The notes: generated from the sequence alone by a model not told the origin. Counted from the stretch's first letter, positions 25,517 to 37,127 are shown. The stretch: 40,711 nucleotides of DNA from Bacillota bacterium (GCA_012837335.1 DURM01000050.1:1-40711), one strand, 5' to 3'. Numbers and translations: made by a program.

Positions 25517-26836
25517 GTGGCGACCTCAATAAACTTAAAGCCCCAGGCAGCTGCTGAAGACAGCAGGAAAAAGGTGCTGATCAGTTCAATTTTGTTCATG
25601 GGCTTAGGACATATTTTGTTTCTTAAGCAGTACATCAAAGGCCTTTTTTACGCTGCTGTTGAGGTTGTCTTTTTAGTGTTCCTGCCGAAGATAATCACAG
25701 CTTTAGGCAATCTGCAGACGCTTGGCGTACCCCAGCCTCATCTGCCCATCAGAGAGCGGGATAATTCGATTTTTATGCTGATTGACGGAGTAGTGGCCTG
25801 CGCTGTGATTGCGATTTTTATCAGCATTTATATTATTTCAGTGAGAAATGCCCTGTCCGAATATGAAGAATCACGAGTGAGAAGAATTGGAATCAGAGAA
25901 AGCATTAACAGAGCTTTTCCGATTTTAGGCTTAACCCCCAGTATCGGTCTGATTCTCTTTTTTGTAGTTGTACCTCTGGTGTTTTCCGCCTGTGTAGCTT
26001 TCACCAACTACTCATCGCCGCGGAACATCCCGCCCAACAACACGGTGGACTGGGTAGGCATTCAGAACTTTAAAACTCTGTTCGGCGGCAGCAAGACTTG
26101 GACGCAGGCTCTAGGCAGAGTTGCCGCCTGGACTTTAATCTGGGGGGCATTAGCGACAGCGACCTGCTATTTCGGTGGCATGCTGATGGCGGTAATACTG
26201 CAGGAGAGCCGGCTGAAAATAGCGCCTCTTTTCCGGACTATCTTCATCCTGCCTTATGCAATTCCCTCGGTGATCAGTATGCTGGTCTGGCAGAACTTGT
26301 TAAATGGGACGTTCGGTACCATTAACAGGACTCTGAAAGCGTGGGGAATCATTGAAAAAACCATACCTTGGCTCGGAGATCCGACCATGGCCAAGTTCAC
26401 CGCGGTGATGATCAATCTCTGGGCAGGTTTCCCTTACTTTATGCTGTTAGTAACCGGCAGCATGTCGGCAATTTCCAAGGATATTTACGAAGCTGCCCAG
26501 ATTGATGGAGCAGGGAGATTTCAAGTGTTTCGCCGCATCACGCTGCCGATTGTGCTGTACCAGACCGCGCCCCTGATTATTATGTCGTTTACCCACAATG
26601 TCAATAACTTTGGGGCGATCTTCTTCTTAACCGGAGGCGGACCAGTAGTTCCGGATTCAACAGTCACCAGCGCCGGCGGTACCGATATTCTGGTTACCTG
26701 GATTTATAAGCTTACCGTTAACCTCATGCAGTACCACTACGCATCAGTTCTGGCAGTGATGATCTTTGTATTCCTTGCCCCACTGGCAGTTGTCAATCTC
26801 CGCCGTACCAGATCCTTTAGGGAGGGGGAGCTGTAG
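25517..26836 (+). CDS. ganP: Sugar ABC transporter permease, MalF/GanP type
   Basis: A 439-residue inner-membrane permease with about eight helices. The EAA loop EAAQIDGAGRFQVFRRITLP, which docks the ATPase, is intact (about 327-346). An extra N-terminal segment with two predicted helices (SSILFMGLGHILFLKQYIKGLFYAAVEVVFLVFLP) precedes the transporter core, as in other MalF-type proteins. GTG 25517 follows GAGGAGGTG by five bases. The gap to ganS is 71 bases. No ATPase gene is present, so a shared MsmX-type ATPase encoded elsewhere is expected. Confidence 0.93.
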   Translation: MATSINLKPQAAAEDSRKKVLISSILFMGLGHILFLKQYIKGLFYAAVEVVFLVFLPKIITALGNLQTLGVPQPHLPIRERDNSIFMLIDGVVACAVIAIFISIYIISVRNALSEYEESRVRRIGIRESINRAFPILGLTPSIGLILFFVVVPLVFSACVAFTNYSSPRNIPPNNTVDWVGIQNFKTLFGGSKTWTQALGRVAAWTLIWGALATATCYFGGMLMAVILQESRLKIAPLFRTIFILPYAIPSVISMLVWQNLLNGTFGTINRTLKAWGIIEKTIPWLGDPTMAKFTAVMINLWAGFPYFMLLVTGSMSAISKDIYEAAQIDGAGRFQVFRRITLPIVLYQTAPLIIMSFTHNVNNFGAIFFLTGGGPVVPDSTVTSAGGTDILVTWIYKLTVNLMQYHYASVLAVMIFVFLAPLAVVNLRRTRSFREGEL

Positions 26837-27673
26837 ATGAAAGAGAAGGCCAGAATCAATCTCAATACAATTATTGTGTTGGTGTTTTTAATCATCTGCA
26901 CGATTGGGGTTTTGTACCCGGTTGTGTATATCGTAAGCGCAGCCTTTACTCCCGGATCAACAATTGCGCTGAACATTGTGCCCTTCGGAGATGGCTTTAC
27001 TTTGGAGCATTTTAAACATCTGTTTCAAAACACCAATTATCCGCTGTGGTTTAAAAACACCTTTATAATTGCAATTTCAACCAGCATCAGTACGGTGGTG
27101 CTGGCATCTTTGGGAGCGTATGTGTTTTCCCGCTTCCGCTTTACTTTAAAAAAGAGTTTGATGACAGCGCTGCTAATTCTGCAAATTTTTCCCTCGTTTA
27201 TTGGGATGGTAGCGATTTATGTAATTCTGCTTCGCATCGGCGGACTGGACACTCTCTGGGGTTTGGTGCTAGTATATGTAGCAGGCAACATTCCTTACAA
27301 TACGTGGCTGGTCAAAAGCTATATCGACACTATTCCCAGAAGTCTTGATGAAGCGGCGATTATCGATGGTGCCAGCCATTTTAAAACCTATCTGCGGATT
27401 ATCCTGCCGGCAGCTAGGCCAATCTTGACATTCCTGGCCATTGCCAGCTTTACAGCGCCGTGGATGGATTTTATCTTTCCTAAGCTGGTGCTCCGCTCAT
27501 CTCACAAGCAGACATTAGCCTTAGGATTGTTCAGCTTTGTAACCGATAAGAAGAATGAGTTTACCGTATTCGCGGCCGGTGCACTTTTGGTTGCCGTTCC
27601 GTTTATTATCTTCTTTATCGCCACTCAAAAACTCTTGATTGAGTCTTTGGGGGCTGCTGCGGTGAAAGAATAA
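26837..27673 (+). CDS. ganQ: Sugar ABC transporter permease, MalG/GanQ type
   Basis: A 278-residue partner permease with six helices and the EAA motif EAAIIDGASHFKTYLRIILPAARP. Its ATG follows the stop of the MalF-type gene with no gap, and the ribosome site AGGGAGGGGG lies inside that gene, so the two are translationally coupled and form a heterodimer. Confidence 0.95.
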   Translation: MKEKARINLNTIIVLVFLIICTIGVLYPVVYIVSAAFTPGSTIALNIVPFGDGFTLEHFKHLFQNTNYPLWFKNTFIIAISTSISTVVLASLGAYVFSRFRFTLKKSLMTALLILQIFPSFIGMVAIYVILLRIGGLDTLWGLVLVYVAGNIPYNTWLVKSYIDTIPRSLDEAAIIDGASHFKTYLRIILPAARPILTFLAIASFTAPWMDFIFPKLVLRSSHKQTLALGLFSFVTDKKNEFTVFAAGALLVAVPFIIFFIATQKLLIESLGAAAVKE

Positions 27674-29653
<1,980 letters not shown>

Positions 29654-29696
29654 GCTTTAGATTGAACATAATGTAATAAGAAATGGAGAACTGATA

Positions 29697-30290
29697 ATGA
29701 AAAAGAACACAGCTTTTATTATTGTAGTGATTACAGCCGCAGCACTGGTGGGCTGTTCTAGTCCACTGTTAGTTAATCGGGAAGGAGTAGCTCCTTATAA
29801 ATTAACCGCAAGCGAGCTGGAGCTGCTCCAGTCACTTGGTTTAGACAATGACGTTAACCTTATTTCCTTCAAAGCGCCTCAGTCAGCCCGCAGCCTGGCA
29901 GTGGGCGTGTATATTCTCGGCGATGATGGAAACTGGATCGCTAGCGGTGGAGGCAGAGTCTTACTAGGGGATGATGATACCGACCGACTCGAAGGCACCC
30001 TGGCTGTGATTTTCAGGGAAGATTACGCTCTCGAGTTCCATATTAATACTAAAGGCAGAGCCTCATACACAACCAATAAGCTTGATCTAGATCTGGAGAT
30101 GCTTTTATCGTCGCGCTCTTTTCTCAGCGATTACCGGGAGATCGAGCTCAATCAAGAGATCCCGGTTGCAGTTATGGCATACACCAGCGGTACATCCCTG
30201 AGAGCTTTCGGGGTAGATAATTTCTTTACTCCGGAAGTGTTTGCTGGCGCTGATCTCGTTCAAGCAGTCACCCTAACGTTCACAGAATGA
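29697..30290 (+). CDS. Lipoprotein of unknown function
   Basis: A 197-residue lipoprotein; the signal peptide MKKNTAFIIVVITAAALVGC has lipobox LVGC with Cys20. The mature part is beta-rich with no family I recognise (VGVYILGDDGNWIASGGGRVLLGDDDTDRLEGTLAVIF). It lies 43 bases after the galactanase without a terminator between, so it is probably the last gene of that operon. It may hold the system at the cell surface, but this is only contextual. Confidence 0.75.
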   Translation: MKKNTAFIIVVITAAALVGCSSPLLVNREGVAPYKLTASELELLQSLGLDNDVNLISFKAPQSARSLAVGVYILGDDGNWIASGGGRVLLGDDDTDRLEGTLAVIFREDYALEFHINTKGRASYTTNKLDLDLEMLLSSRSFLSDYREIELNQEIPVAVMAYTSGTSLRAFGVDNFFTPEVFAGADLVQAVTLTFTE

Positions 30291-30314
30291 TCAGCAATCG
30301 ATTCGGTTATAAGC

Positions 30315-30350
30315 GGCTGTTGGGACTATGGTTTCAGCAGCCCTTTTTTT
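30315..30350 (+). terminator. Terminator of the galactan operon
   Basis: The 8-bp stem GGCTGTTG with CAGCAGCC (one G-T pair) and a 12-base loop is followed by seven Ts. Confidence 0.85.
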
Positions 30351-30371
30351 AAATGCGAAAGAAGGGTGGAG

Positions 30372-31376
30372 ATGAAAGTGAAGCGGGTCTTAGTGATCTT
30401 GATGCTTATTATGCTGGCATCTGGTGTCCAGGCAGAAGTTGAATTTGCTGATCCAAACCTAGAAGCAGCGGTTAGGAAAGCCATCAATAGAGATTTTGGT
30501 GATCTAACCGAAACTCATGTAAAGAACATCAGCAGTTTAGACCTAATTGGTGAGGACATCAAGACCCTAGCCGGCATCGAGCACCTAGTATCACTGGATA
30601 GACTCGGCTTGTACGGCACTCAAGTCGCTGACTTATCGCCGCTTGCCGCTCTAAAAAATCTGCGCCACCTTGAAATACTTTATAACCGTTCTCCGAAGCT
30701 AATGGGCGTTGAAGCCATAGGCGAACTGGCATCATTAACCACGCTGGCACTGTCTGGGCTTAATCTCAGCGATATTTCGTTTTTAAGCGGGCTGAAAAAT
30801 CTTTATTGGCTGGAGCTGAGAGACAATGAGATAATTGATATCAGTCTGCTGCAGCATCTTAACAACTTAGTGAAGCTGGATCTAAGCCTCAACTTGATTG
30901 ATGATATCAGTCCCCTTGCAGAGCTGATAGAGCTTCAGTATCTGGACTTAGCTTGGAACTTCTTCTTTGAACTGGATGCTTTGGTCCATTTATCCAACCT
31001 TACCACACTTGTACTCAGCGGTACTGATCTCACAGATCTATCCGTCCTTAAAGTTTTTGATCAGCTGACTATAATTAGGTTAGACAATTGCGGACTTAAT
31101 GATATCAGTGATCTGGCCGAACTTAAGGAGCTAAAAATTGTTCAACTGAGCATGAACGAAATTAGGGACATCAGCTCGTTGGCTGAGCTGAAAGGTCTTG
31201 AAGAGCTGGATTTGTTTGGGAACCGAGTAAGTGATATTACTCCACTTTTGGAGATGCCTAATCTTACCAGAGTTGACTTAAGTCTCAATCCGTTAAGTCT
31301 CGATGATCAACAGACGTTGGATGTGGTAACTAAGCTTTTGGACCGAGGAGTATATATCCGCAATACATTTGAATAA
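30372..31376 (+). CDS. Secreted leucine-rich-repeat (internalin-like) protein
   Basis: A 334-residue protein with a signal peptide (RVLVILMLIMLASGVQA) and an N-cap (FADPNLEAAVRKAINRDFG). About ten 22-residue LRRs of the xLxxLxxLxLxxNxIxDIS type follow, with C-cap LNPLSLDDQQTLDVVTKLLDRG. It has no membrane anchor, sorting motif or dockerin. The same family as the broken LRR gene at the left edge of the window. ATG 30372 is chosen next to AAGGGTGG; GTG 30366 and GTG 30378 are alternatives. It probably binds protein or polysaccharide outside the cell. Confidence 0.85.
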   Translation: MKVKRVLVILMLIMLASGVQAEVEFADPNLEAAVRKAINRDFGDLTETHVKNISSLDLIGEDIKTLAGIEHLVSLDRLGLYGTQVADLSPLAALKNLRHLEILYNRSPKLMGVEAIGELASLTTLALSGLNLSDISFLSGLKNLYWLELRDNEIIDISLLQHLNNLVKLDLSLNLIDDISPLAELIELQYLDLAWNFFFELDALVHLSNLTTLVLSGTDLTDLSVLKVFDQLTIIRLDNCGLNDISDLAELKELKIVQLSMNEIRDISSLAELKGLEELDLFGNRVSDITPLLEMPNLTRVDLSLNPLSLDDQQTLDVVTKLLDRGVYIRNTFE

Positions 31377-31462
31377 TTTACTTCCACAGCTTATAATGAT
31401 TATAGCTTTTATGTTTTTTACCAAAAAATATAATTGAAGGGGAGTAAGTCAGACTGAGACCA

Positions 31463-34400
31463 ATGATGAAGCTTAATAATACAAATGAAGTGATTTCACT
31501 AGATCGGACTGTCTATCCGCTGGTGGTAGGCAATACCAGCAAATTTACCTTTGATGACTGGGAAACGTCCGGAAGCACAGTTCAGCTGCGCGCACTGGTT
31601 AAACATCCTACATATACAGATGAAGACGTGGTCTGGACGTCAGAGGATCCGGAAATTGCTGTTGTGGAAAACGGATTGGTGCGGGGCCGCACGACCGGAT
31701 TCACTAAGATTGCAGCTTCCCTGCCATCAGGGGATGTGGCTGTCTGCCATATTTCTGTCATTGACAACATCACCCGCTCGACCGTGATGTATCTGAATTT
31801 AAATGCCGATACCCTCACTTTGGCTAAAGGCAGTGGGGCGGTTTTAACACCCATTATGTACCCTGAAGATGTTTTGGGTAACGGTGCCATGAACCGGGAA
31901 GTGGCTTGGGAAAGCTCTAACCCCAGTGTTGTTTCTGTTGATGAGCTTGGTAAGGTTGAAGCACTCAGCCTAGGTGAAGCAGTGATTACCGCTAGATCTA
32001 AGGATGTGGGGCGGACTGCAGTCTGCCGGGTAGTTGTGAGCGAAGAACCAATTGCGGTACAGGGAATAGCTGTGCCGGAAACCGCTCATTATGCTCTGAC
32101 AGCCGGTGAACAGCTGCAGCTTAACGCTGAGATATTGGGTGGAGAGAGCCGCTTGATCTGGCGCTCCATGAACAGCTTTATTGCCGATGTGGATCAAAAC
32201 GGCTTAGTCACCGCTTATTCGAACGGTAAGGTAGATATTCTGGTTACAGCGGAGTTAGGCGGTTATACTGAGAGATTTACGCTTGAAGTCCAAGAACCGC
32301 AGGCAGCTGTTGAGTCGGTTAACATCAATAAAAAGAACATTAACCTGGTTATAGGCAGTACTAAGCATATTACCGCCACGGTCAGTCCTGCCTGCATTTT
32401 GGATAAGCAGATTACCTGGAGCAGTTCCAATCCTGAGGTAGTGGAAGTTATTGAAGTTGAAGATACTGTTTACGGAGCAGCTCAGGTAAGCTTAAAAGCA
32501 GTAGGAGTGGGCACTGCGGTAGTGACAGCTGCTAGTGAAGGCAAGACCGACAGCTGCGCTGTTGCTGTCAGTGCAGCTTTTGTTCCGGTAAGCAGGATAG
32601 AGCTGGAATCTGAATTAGAGCTGGCCCTTGACCAGGTGTATCAGCTGCAGGCGCAAGTTAATAGTGATGCTGTGGAGCCGCTCCTTGGCTGGTTGATTAC
32701 TGACCGCAATAAAGCGACGATCAACCAGGAAGGAATAGTCAAAGGCTATCAGCCTGGGGCGGTAAAGGCTTATGCAATCGCTTTAGATTCCCTCACTGCT
32801 GAGCAGAAGGCTGTTTTTGATGAGTTAAAGTCTGCTCGGAGCATTGCCGGTGATGCTGGACTTTCGGAGCGGCTGCAGCAGCTGTTAGCAGCGGAGAATG
32901 TAACCTACAGCGAATGTGCAGTAACGGTGCAGAATTCATCGCCTTATCTGCGCAACCTTCACGCACCTCAGGAAGCGGTTACTGATTCGTCCGTTAACCT
33001 GCTTTGGAATAGAGCTTCCATGTTAGATGCTGAGGGTCTCAGCGCTTATGAGGTTTATCGCGATGGCATCATGGTTGCGGTAACCCAGAAGCTCGGCTGT
33101 ACTGTCAAGGATCTTGATCCCCAGACTGAGTATACATTTACTGTGAAAGCGATCAACTCTGACTTAGATGAGCTGGTCAATGAAACAATTACCGTTAAGA
33201 CAAAACCCGCTCCCACAAAGGTAATCAATGTTATGGACGCTCCTTATAATGCGGTGGGTAACGGCCGCGTCATGGATACACTGGCCATTCAGCGGGCGAT
33301 TAACGACTGTCCGGAAGGCGGTAAAGTTGTGCTTCCGGAAGGGTATGTGTTCTATTCTGGGGCTCTGTTTTTAAAGAGCAATATGACTTTCCAGGTAGAC
33401 GGCATATTAATCGGCAGCACTGATCCAAAGGATTATCCCCTGATGATTACCAGATGGGAAGGCTGGCGCAAGCTGGAACAGCCAGCAGAAAAGTGGGCTA
33501 ACTCCACTTCGCCCCATGACCACAATGTCTATGCTCATGCCAGCTTAATTAATGCCGGAGTTTATGATGAGGGCGATCCCGGAGTGATGGGACCCTATAA
33601 TGTATCCAACTTGGTGATCTGCGGCAAAGGCCAAATCAACGGCAATGGCTTCAAACTCGGCTATAACGAAGGCCCGAACCAAAAATCGGGTAACGGTGGT
33701 AAGCCGGTTCCAGAATCAACCAAGCTTAATGCGACTGTGCGGGGCCGGACAATTACCCTGCATAACGCAGAAAATGTCTATGTTGCTGATGTCAATATTG
33801 CCTTCAGTCCATCCTGGACTGTGCACCCGATTTACTGCAATCAGATCACCTTTGACAACATTGAATTGGTATCGAAAGGTGACGGGAAGACCGGAGCTGC
33901 CGATGACTGCACTATTCTCAACGGTGATGGTATTGACCCGGATTCGTCTACGAGGATCAATATTTTTAACTGCTATTTCACTGCCGGTGATGATGCAGTG
34001 GCAATTAAATCCGGCCGCAACCGGGAAGGGAACGAATTAGCCAAGCCGACCGCCTATGTGCGGGTGACTGACTGCGTCAGCAAGGATTCGAAAGGAGCTT
34101 TCTGCATCGGCAGCGAGCAGGCGGCAGGAGCCCATGATATCCTATGGCAGAACTTGACTGTGGATACGATTAACTTATTTGGTTTGTGGATCAAGTGCAA
34201 CGAAGCCCGCGGCGGCAGAATGGAGGACATTCTCTGGAAAGACTGCCGGGTAACCAGGTCGAGCGGTGTGATTTTCATGCAGCTTGACTACAGTTCCAGC
34301 CGAACCAACCCGGCTGATGAACTGCCGGTGATCAGCAATATGGTTTTTGAAAACATCCGCGGCATCGGTCCAAACTTAACCGGCATCCGCTTCAGCGGCA

Positions 34401-34576
34401 TGGAGGGAAGCCCGATTCATGATATTGTCATCCGCGGCTGCAGTTTTGATGAGATTGTCAGTAACGATCCCCGGGCGTTTTGGATCAATTACGGCAGAGA
34501 TTTTGAGCTGATTGATGTCAAACTGCCGGAAGGTTTCGATTGGACCATCACTAACGCAGAGAATATTAAGAAGTAG
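31463..34576 (+). CDS. Multi-domain polygalacturonase: Big_2 repeats, FN3 and GH28
   Basis: A 1037-residue pectin backbone hydrolase. Four clear Big_2 Ig-like domains (about 12-98, 105-195, 198-278, 283-372), a degenerate fifth (about 376-495), an FN3 domain (about 498-582), then GH28 (about 588-1035). GH28 signatures are DGIDPDSS and AGDDAVAIKSGRN (three catalytic Asp), CIGSEQ in place of the G-H-G motif, and WIKCNEARGG, as in exo-acting enzymes. No signal peptide is visible. The nearest ribosome site (GAAGGGGAG ending at 31444) is 18 bases from ATG 31463 but 9 bases from an in-frame CTG at 31454, so a CTG start is possible; TAA at 31445 blocks anything earlier. Confidence 0.9.
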   Translation: MMKLNNTNEVISLDRTVYPLVVGNTSKFTFDDWETSGSTVQLRALVKHPTYTDEDVVWTSEDPEIAVVENGLVRGRTTGFTKIAASLPSGDVAVCHISVIDNITRSTVMYLNLNADTLTLAKGSGAVLTPIMYPEDVLGNGAMNREVAWESSNPSVVSVDELGKVEALSLGEAVITARSKDVGRTAVCRVVVSEEPIAVQGIAVPETAHYALTAGEQLQLNAEILGGESRLIWRSMNSFIADVDQNGLVTAYSNGKVDILVTAELGGYTERFTLEVQEPQAAVESVNINKKNINLVIGSTKHITATVSPACILDKQITWSSSNPEVVEVIEVEDTVYGAAQVSLKAVGVGTAVVTAASEGKTDSCAVAVSAAFVPVSRIELESELELALDQVYQLQAQVNSDAVEPLLGWLITDRNKATINQEGIVKGYQPGAVKAYAIALDSLTAEQKAVFDELKSARSIAGDAGLSERLQQLLAAENVTYSECAVTVQNSSPYLRNLHAPQEAVTDSSVNLLWNRASMLDAEGLSAYEVYRDGIMVAVTQKLGCTVKDLDPQTEYTFTVKAINSDLDELVNETITVKTKPAPTKVINVMDAPYNAVGNGRVMDTLAIQRAINDCPEGGKVVLPEGYVFYSGALFLKSNMTFQVDGILIGSTDPKDYPLMITRWEGWRKLEQPAEKWANSTSPHDHNVYAHASLINAGVYDEGDPGVMGPYNVSNLVICGKGQINGNGFKLGYNEGPNQKSGNGGKPVPESTKLNATVRGRTITLHNAENVYVADVNIAFSPSWTVHPIYCNQITFDNIELVSKGDGKTGAADDCTILNGDGIDPDSSTRINIFNCYFTAGDDAVAIKSGRNREGNELAKPTAYVRVTDCVSKDSKGAFCIGSEQAAGAHDILWQNLTVDTINLFGLWIKCNEARGGRMEDILWKDCRVTRSSGVIFMQLDYSSSRTNPADELPVISNMVFENIRGIGPNLTGIRFSGMEGSPIHDIVIRGCSFDEIVSNDPRAFWINYGRDFELIDVKLPEGFDWTITNAENIKK

Positions 34577-34596
34577 GCTTGACGATCAAATAAAAG

Positions 34597-34634
34597 AGTT
34601 CCGGATTTGCGCTTTAGCTCCGGAACTTTTTTTT
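34597..34634 (+). terminator. Intrinsic terminator after GH28 gene
   Basis: The 9-bp perfect stem AGTTCCGGA with TCCGGAACT is followed by a run of Ts. Confidence 0.9.
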
Positions 34635-34638
34635 AATG

Positions 34639-35739
34639 TTAATGTGCTTTAAAGTTGTAGATAGGTTTGAGGATATCGATTACGTCTGCAGCATCATGGA
34701 TGTTTGCCAAGATTTCATCGATGGGCTTGTAAGCCATGGGAGCTTCATCCAAGGTGGATTTGCCGATGGAGGTGGAATAAACCCCAGCCATTTCATCTCT
34801 AAATTCGGATAGACTGAGCTGTTTTCGCGCCTGAGTGCGAGACAGCAGTCTGCCCGCGCCGTGGGGAGCGGAGTAGTTCCAGTCTGGATTGCCTTTGCCG
34901 ACAGCCAGAATGCTGCCATCCCGCATATTGATGGGAATCAGCACCCGCTCGCCTTTTTGAGCGGAGATTGATCCTTTGCGGAGAATCATGCGCTTGAGAT
35001 CAATATAGTTGTGAATGGTGGTAAAGGCATCGATTACCTTTAAGTCCATGGCTGCTAAGATGACATCAGCCATGGCTTGGCGGTTAAGCTCAGCGTACCG
35101 CTGCATCAGTCCCATGTCGTGGAGGTAATCTTGAAAATCTTGGCCTTCAAGATAGGCCAGATCCCTGGGAATGTTTGCTTTTCCCTTCAGCTTCTGATGG
35201 GCAAGTTTCTGGTAATATTCTGCAACCTGCAGACCGATATTGCGGCTGCCGGAGTGAATCACTAGGTAAAGGCTGCCTTCTGAATCCTGGTTAACTTCAA
35301 TGAAGTGGTTGCCGCCGCCCAGTGTCCCGATGGACAGATAGCCCCGCTCGATATCAACATGCCGACGGCATTTTAAGTCTTCAAGCTTAATATCGGTGCT
35401 GTAGCGGTGCCTGGTTTTTCTAATCTTAAACCCCGCGGGAATACTGCGGTTAATGGTGCGGTCCAGTTTTTCTAGATCCAGATCGATTCGGCCTAATTTG
35501 ACGGTGTACATCCCGCAGCCGATATCGACTCCGACTAAGTTAGGTACTACTTTATCAGTGATCGTCATGGTTGTGCCGATCACACAGCCTGCTCCGGAGT
35601 GGACATCGGGCATGATCCGGATTTTCGAGCCTTGGGTAAACTCTTGGTCGCAGAGCTCTTGAATTTGGGCTCTTGCTTCGTCCTCAAGATTATTGGTAAA
35701 CACTTTGGCGGTGTTATATCTGCCTTTAATTTCGATCAT
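34639..35739 (-). CDS. rtcB: RtcB-family RNA ligase
   Basis: A 366-residue RtcB-type ligase, which joins 2',3'-cyclic phosphate or 3'-phosphate RNA ends to 5'-OH ends with GTP and Mn2+. Metal and active-site motifs are complete: PDVHSGAGCVIG, VGVDIGCGM (metal Cys), GGGNHF, IHSGSRNIG and APHGAGRLLSRTQA with the guanylylated His. It is shorter than E. coli RtcB (408), like other compact bacterial paralogs. ATG 35739 is set by GGGAGGG seven bases before it; the frame runs open to 35793. No archease or RNA cyclase gene adjoins it. Role likely RNA repair. Confidence 0.92.
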   Translation of the reverse strand: MIEIKGRYNTAKVFTNNLEDEARAQIQELCDQEFTQGSKIRIMPDVHSGAGCVIGTTMTITDKVVPNLVGVDIGCGMYTVKLGRIDLDLEKLDRTINRSIPAGFKIRKTRHRYSTDIKLEDLKCRRHVDIERGYLSIGTLGGGNHFIEVNQDSEGSLYLVIHSGSRNIGLQVAEYYQKLAHQKLKGKANIPRDLAYLEGQDFQDYLHDMGLMQRYAELNRQAMADVILAAMDLKVIDAFTTIHNYIDLKRMILRKGSISAQKGERVLIPINMRDGSILAVGKGNPDWNYSAPHGAGRLLSRTQARKQLSLSEFRDEMAGVYSTSIGKSTLDEAPMAYKPIDEILANIHDAADVIDILKPIYNFKAH

Positions 35740-35770
35740 TACACATCCCTCCCAAATACAGTGCCTGTAT

Positions 35771-35779
35771 ATTATACCA
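35771..35779 (-). promoter_or_regulatory. Extended -10 promoter of rtcB
   Basis: The minus strand reads TGGTATAAT, a perfect TATAAT with the extended -10 TGn and no recognisable -35. The start is predicted near 35764, about 25 bases before the ATG. Confidence 0.6.
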
Positions 35780-35788
35780 AAAATGCGC

Positions 35789-35820
35789 AACACCCGATGA
35801 GGTTAATCATCGGGTGTTTT
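35789..35820. terminator. Hairpin terminator between the small exported gene and rtcB
   Basis: The 12-bp perfect stem AACACCCGATGA with TCATCGGGTGTT and a 6-base loop lies just after the stop of the minus-strand gene at 35829. The T-run is better on the plus strand. Confidence 0.75.
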
Positions 35821-35828
35821 AGGTCTAA

Positions 35829-36293
35829 CTATAGATATACATCAATAACCGCCGAAACGCCTACTCCATTCACTCTTTTCATCTCCAGCGGATTGATATT
35901 GTCCACTGGAATCAGCACTGTCAAGCGCATTACTTTCTGCCAATCTGCCTCTACTTGTGCTACAGCCGCTACCTGTTCAACCAGCTCTTTTGGTCCAGAA
36001 ACCTGAGCTGCTCCGATGTATCCTCCGACTCCGCCTTTGGTGCTCAGCTCACCGCTGATAATCGGCACCACTTTGGTGTATTCCCGCATTTCTAAATCAT
36101 TTTGGAAGGTAACGGTGTTGATCACATCGTTGATTTCCGATCCAAATTGATTGACGACGTAGCCGATACCAAACAGCTTAATCAGGGAACCCAGTCCACT
36201 GTCAAATAGGGCGAGCGCCGGCACTGTACTGAACACAACAGCGGTAACCAGTACAGTGGTGATCAGGGTCAGTTTCCGGTTGGTGGTTTTCAC
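35829..36293 (-). CDS. Small exported protein of unknown function
   Basis: A 154-residue protein with signal peptide MKTTNRKLTLITTVLVTAVVFSTVPALA and no lipobox. The mature part has a Gly-rich hydrophobic stretch (LGSLIKLFGIGYVVNQFG) and mixed alpha/beta segments (KVVPIISGELSTKGGVGGYIGAAQVSG, VMRLTVLIPVDNINP). I recognise no family. GTG 36293 follows GGAGG by nine bases. It lies 69 bases downstream of exoA on the same strand and may share its transcript. Confidence 0.75.
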   Translation of the reverse strand: MKTTNRKLTLITTVLVTAVVFSTVPALALFDSGLGSLIKLFGIGYVVNQFGSEINDVINTVTFQNDLEMREYTKVVPIISGELSTKGGVGGYIGAAQVSGPKELVEQVAAVAQVEADWQKVMRLTVLIPVDNINPLEMKRVNGVGVSAVIDVYL

Positions 36294-36362
36294 TATTCTC
36301 AGCCTCCAAATCGTTAGTAGTAATATCTATTCGCAGCGGCTGCAGTTTTGTGTACTTACCGG

Positions 36363-37127
36363 TTAAACAGATAGATCAATCTCCAGTTCCACCGGGCAGT
36401 GGTCGCTGCCCATGACTTGGTCGTGGATAACCGCGTCGATTAATTTGTCTTCCAGCTCTTCGGACACCAAGAAGTAGTCAATCCTCCACCCGATATTCCG
36501 TTCTCGAGCATTGGCAAAATACGACCACCAAGTGTAGGCATCGGTTTTGTCCGGATAGAAGTGCCGGAAGGTGTCGATAAAGCCTGAGTCTAAGAGGGTT
36601 GAGATCTTATCCCGCTCTTCATCGGTAAATCCGGCATTCTTGCGGTTGGTGGCCGGATTCTTTAAATCGATCTCCTTATGGGCTACATTTAAGTCGCCGC
36701 AGACAATAACCGGTCTGTCCTGCTTTAATTCGAGCAGATAATTCCTAAAGTCGTCTTCCCACTCCATGCGGTATTCCAGCCTGGCCAGGCCCCGCTGGGA
36801 ATTCGGTGTATAAACCGTTACAAGGTAAAAATCATTGTATTTAAGAGTAATGACGCGGCCTTCCTGATCGTGTTCCTCCTGATTGATGCCGTAGGAAACG
36901 GATATAGGTTTATGTTTGGTGAAAATCGCGGTGCCGGAATAACCTTTTTTAGTAATTGCGTAGTTCCAAAACTGCTCGTAGCCGGGGAGATCCAGGTCAA
37001 CTTGCCCCGACTGGAGTTTTGTTTCCTGCAGGCAGAAAAAGTCGCTGTCTATTTCATTAAAAAAATCCATAAAGCCTTTCTTGAGGCAGGCTCTCAGTCC
37101 ATTGACATTCCAAGAAATCATTTTCAT
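36363..37127 (-). CDS. exoA: Exodeoxyribonuclease III / AP endonuclease ExoA
   Basis: A 254-residue class II AP endonuclease and 3'-repair exonuclease acting in base-excision repair. It is clearly of Bacillus ExoA type: MKMISWNVNGLRA, FFCLQETKLQSGQVD (catalytic Glu), VTVYTPNSQRGL, CGDLNVAH, ERNIGWRIDYFLVS and MGSDHCPVELEI (catalytic Asp-His) are complete. ATG 37127 gives the standard start with GGGAG 11 bases upstream; the frame opens at 37145. A FUR-family-like box lies about 30 bases upstream of the start. Confidence 0.96.
   Translation of the reverse strand: MKMISWNVNGLRACLKKGFMDFFNEIDSDFFCLQETKLQSGQVDLDLPGYEQFWNYAITKKGYSGTAIFTKHKPISVSYGINQEEHDQEGRVITLKYNDFYLVTVYTPNSQRGLARLEYRMEWEDDFRNYLLELKQDRPVIVCGDLNVAHKEIDLKNPATNRKNAGFTDEERDKISTLLDSGFIDTFRHFYPDKTDAYTWWSYFANARERNIGWRIDYFLVSEELEDKLIDAVIHDQVMGSDHCPVELEIDLSV

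Noticed and set aside
31429-31434. TATAAT before the GH28 gene
   Set aside because: No -35 at 16-18 bases, and the predicted start would lie inside the ribosome site. The region is simply AT-rich.
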